DNA from: Acidobacteriota bacterium
GTDB lineage: Bacteria > Acidobacteriota > Terriglobia > UBA7540
Reading direction: 5' to 3'
NCBI GenBank assembly: GCA_021784615.1
Contig: JAJYHU010000304.1
Span: 1 to 7,930 of the forward strand
DNA: 7,930 bases
The notes beneath the pieces were generated by a model. The model worked only from the letters and a program-made list of their open reading frames with translations. It was not told the DNA's origin and made no database searches. Shown piece after piece: positions 6,829 to 7,930 of this stretch (positions within the stretch are counted from its first letter, which is position 1; the number at the start of each line of letters is the position of its first letter). The position numbers were made by a program, and so were the translations under genes.

Positions 6829-7930
6829 CTAGCGCTGGGCCTGTACTGGTGAATCGGTCTTCAAGCGCGTCAAATAAGGGATCAGGGGCGTGACCTCGAA
6901 AGGCATTTTATCTTTTGGCGAGATCAGGTTGACCGGCTTGTTTTTCATCAAAGAGATCTGATCGTTCCAGGCGTTGACCTTGATGCGCGCGCCGAGCGGC
7001 AGTGCGGCGATCTGGTCAAGCGAGTTCTTCTCGAGTTTGGGAGCGTTCTGCATCAATTGGGCCATCCGAAGCTGGTGATGTTTGTCGATCAGCCGGTTCC
7101 CAAAGTGCGAGCCGAAAAGGTTCGGAGTGTCTGGAGCGATTTCCGCGAGGGCTTGCAGGAACAATCCTGCCTTGCCCAACTTGTCCTTGTAGGGCGAGTT
7201 TTCAAGGAACTGGAGAGCTTTCTTGTCAGCCGCCTCCTCGTCTTGCTTGCTGCGTGCAAAGTCGAATTTCTTCAACAGGTCTTTGTCGGAAATCATCATG
7301 CGGTCATAAAAAGCATATTTGGTGTCGACGGTATCGCCCAGGGCGATGTGAGCGAGTTCATGGGCCAGGACCATGGCCAGGCTGGCCTCGTCCGGCAAGA
7401 CGTCAATGAGACCGCGGCTGACCACGATGGTGTTGCCGATGGTGAAGGATTCCAGGGGATAAGTCAGCAACACGCGGCACCGGACAGGAGGAAGATTGTC
7501 CAGATGGTTGGTCACGATAAGGTTGTTCACAACTGTCTGGAGCACTTTGTCCACCGGTCCCGGCGGGGCCAGCAAGCCGCCCTTTTGCAGCCTGAGGAGG
7601 ATGTTGTCTTCAGCCTCGTTCCGCCAGTCGCGCTCGCTCTGGAGGGGCGAAAGGTCCTCAGATGTTGTGCTGGCATCCTGTACCGGTGCTTTGGAATCCA
7701 CTAGCACGCGCGTCAATTCCTGTTCCGGGGTCATCGCTTTCAGCACGTAGCCCCAAAGGCGGGTCTGCGCCTTGAAGCCCAAATGGGGCACTCCATACTT
7801 GGCCAAGTCGGTTTCCTCGCTGTAGACGTAAACCGGAAGCCATACGCCCGGCTGGAGATTTTCCCGCCAGCTGTCAAAGTGGAATTCAAAGTCGCCATGC
7901 TTGGTGTAATCCCCATTAAAGCGGACGATG
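6829..7930 (-). CDS. M48-family zinc metallopeptidase with β-rich N-terminal part (5' end outside window)
   Basis: On the minus strand the frame stays open from the stop at 6829-6831 to the right edge, giving 366 visible residues. The TTG at 7804-7806 is an internal leucine codon rather than a start: the frame continues upstream with protein-like sequence (HGDFEFHFDSWRENLQPGVW, then VYVYSEETD). The catalytic core is HELAH at 7348-7362 (two zinc-binding His and the catalytic Glu), with EEAAD at 7225-7239 supplying the third ligand in the ExxAD pattern of M48 peptidases. Before it lie VVNNLIVTNHL and an F-T-I-G-N stretch common to the family. A conserved-looking tail follows (LGARIKVNAWNDQISLMKNK). 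No membrane segment is seen in the visible part, unlike HtpX, so a secreted or lipid-anchored BepA/LoiP-like peptidase of the envelope is likely, but the signal peptide would lie outside. It converges on the flavoprotein gene and is not part of that operon. Confidence 0.85.
   Translation of the reverse strand, partial: IVRFNGDYTKHGDFEFHFDSWRENLQPGVWLPVYVYSEETDLAKYGVPHLGFKAQTRLWGYVLKAMTPEQELTRVLVDSKAPVQDASTTSEDLSPLQSERDWRNEAEDNILLRLQKGGLLAPPGPVDKVLQTVVNNLIVTNHLDNLPPVRCRVLLTYPLESFTIGNTIVVSRGLIDVLPDEASLAMVLAHELAHIALGDTVDTKYAFYDRMMISDKDLLKKFDFARSKQDEEAADKKALQFLENSPYKDKLGKAGLFLQALAEIAPDTPNLFGSHFGNRLIDKHHQLRMAQLMQNAPKLEKNSLDQIAALPLGARIKVNAWNDQISLMKNKPVNLISPKDKMPFEVTPLIPYLTRLKTDSPVQAQR

Noticed and set aside
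7057..7704. A 215-codon open frame on the plus strand opposite the peptidase gene
   Set aside because: It is antisense to the HELAH-containing frame, which has clear family motifs; the plus-strand product resembles nothing.
7804..7806. TTG at 7804-7806 as the start of the peptidase gene
   Set aside because: The frame is open for another 41 codons to the window edge and encodes plausible protein, so the gene begins outside the window.

Overview
The window looks like a stretch of chromosome from a GC-rich, Gram-negative (diderm) bacterium, most likely an acidobacterium. This assignment is inference. It rests on a TonB-dependent receptor preceded by a carboxypeptidase-regulatory-like domain, an M48 metallopeptidase with a β-rich N-terminal part of a style I associate with Acidobacteriota, and a polytopic GT-C-type glycosyltransferase with the same flavour. 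No rRNA, tRNA, CRISPR array, insertion sequence, phage gene or integrase is visible.

Layout. 50-2266 (+) is a complete outer-membrane TonB-dependent receptor-like protein with a signal peptide. 2267-2930 is a 664-base gap with no convincing gene. It holds several inverted repeats (one set mutually exclusive), one weak terminator-like hairpin and a short imperfect direct repeat. 2931-6774 (+) is a tight three-gene run: a GT-C-fold glycosyltransferase-like membrane protein, a GtrA-family membrane protein, and a flavoprotein of the amine-oxidase / UDP-galactopyranose-mutase-like superfamily. The genes are 38 and 23 bases apart, so they are probably one operon. A 54-base convergent junction with a strong hairpin follows. 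6829-7930 (-) is an M48-type zinc metallopeptidase whose 5' end lies beyond the right edge.

How the genes may work together. GT-C enzymes use polyprenyl-phosphate-linked sugars on the outer face of the inner membrane. GtrA proteins are linked to moving such lipid-linked sugars across that membrane. The flavoprotein could alter a sugar or lipid precursor, but its reaction cannot be read from sequence. Together they suggest a small module that makes, flips and transfers an unidentified sugar onto a cell-envelope acceptor. The receptor and the peptidase are envelope proteins too, but nothing in the sequence ties them to the module.

I do not see a clearly novel system. The points most worth a second look are the three-gene sugar module, the fused N-terminal part of the peptidase, the start of the GtrA gene, and the structured non-coding gap at 2267-2930.
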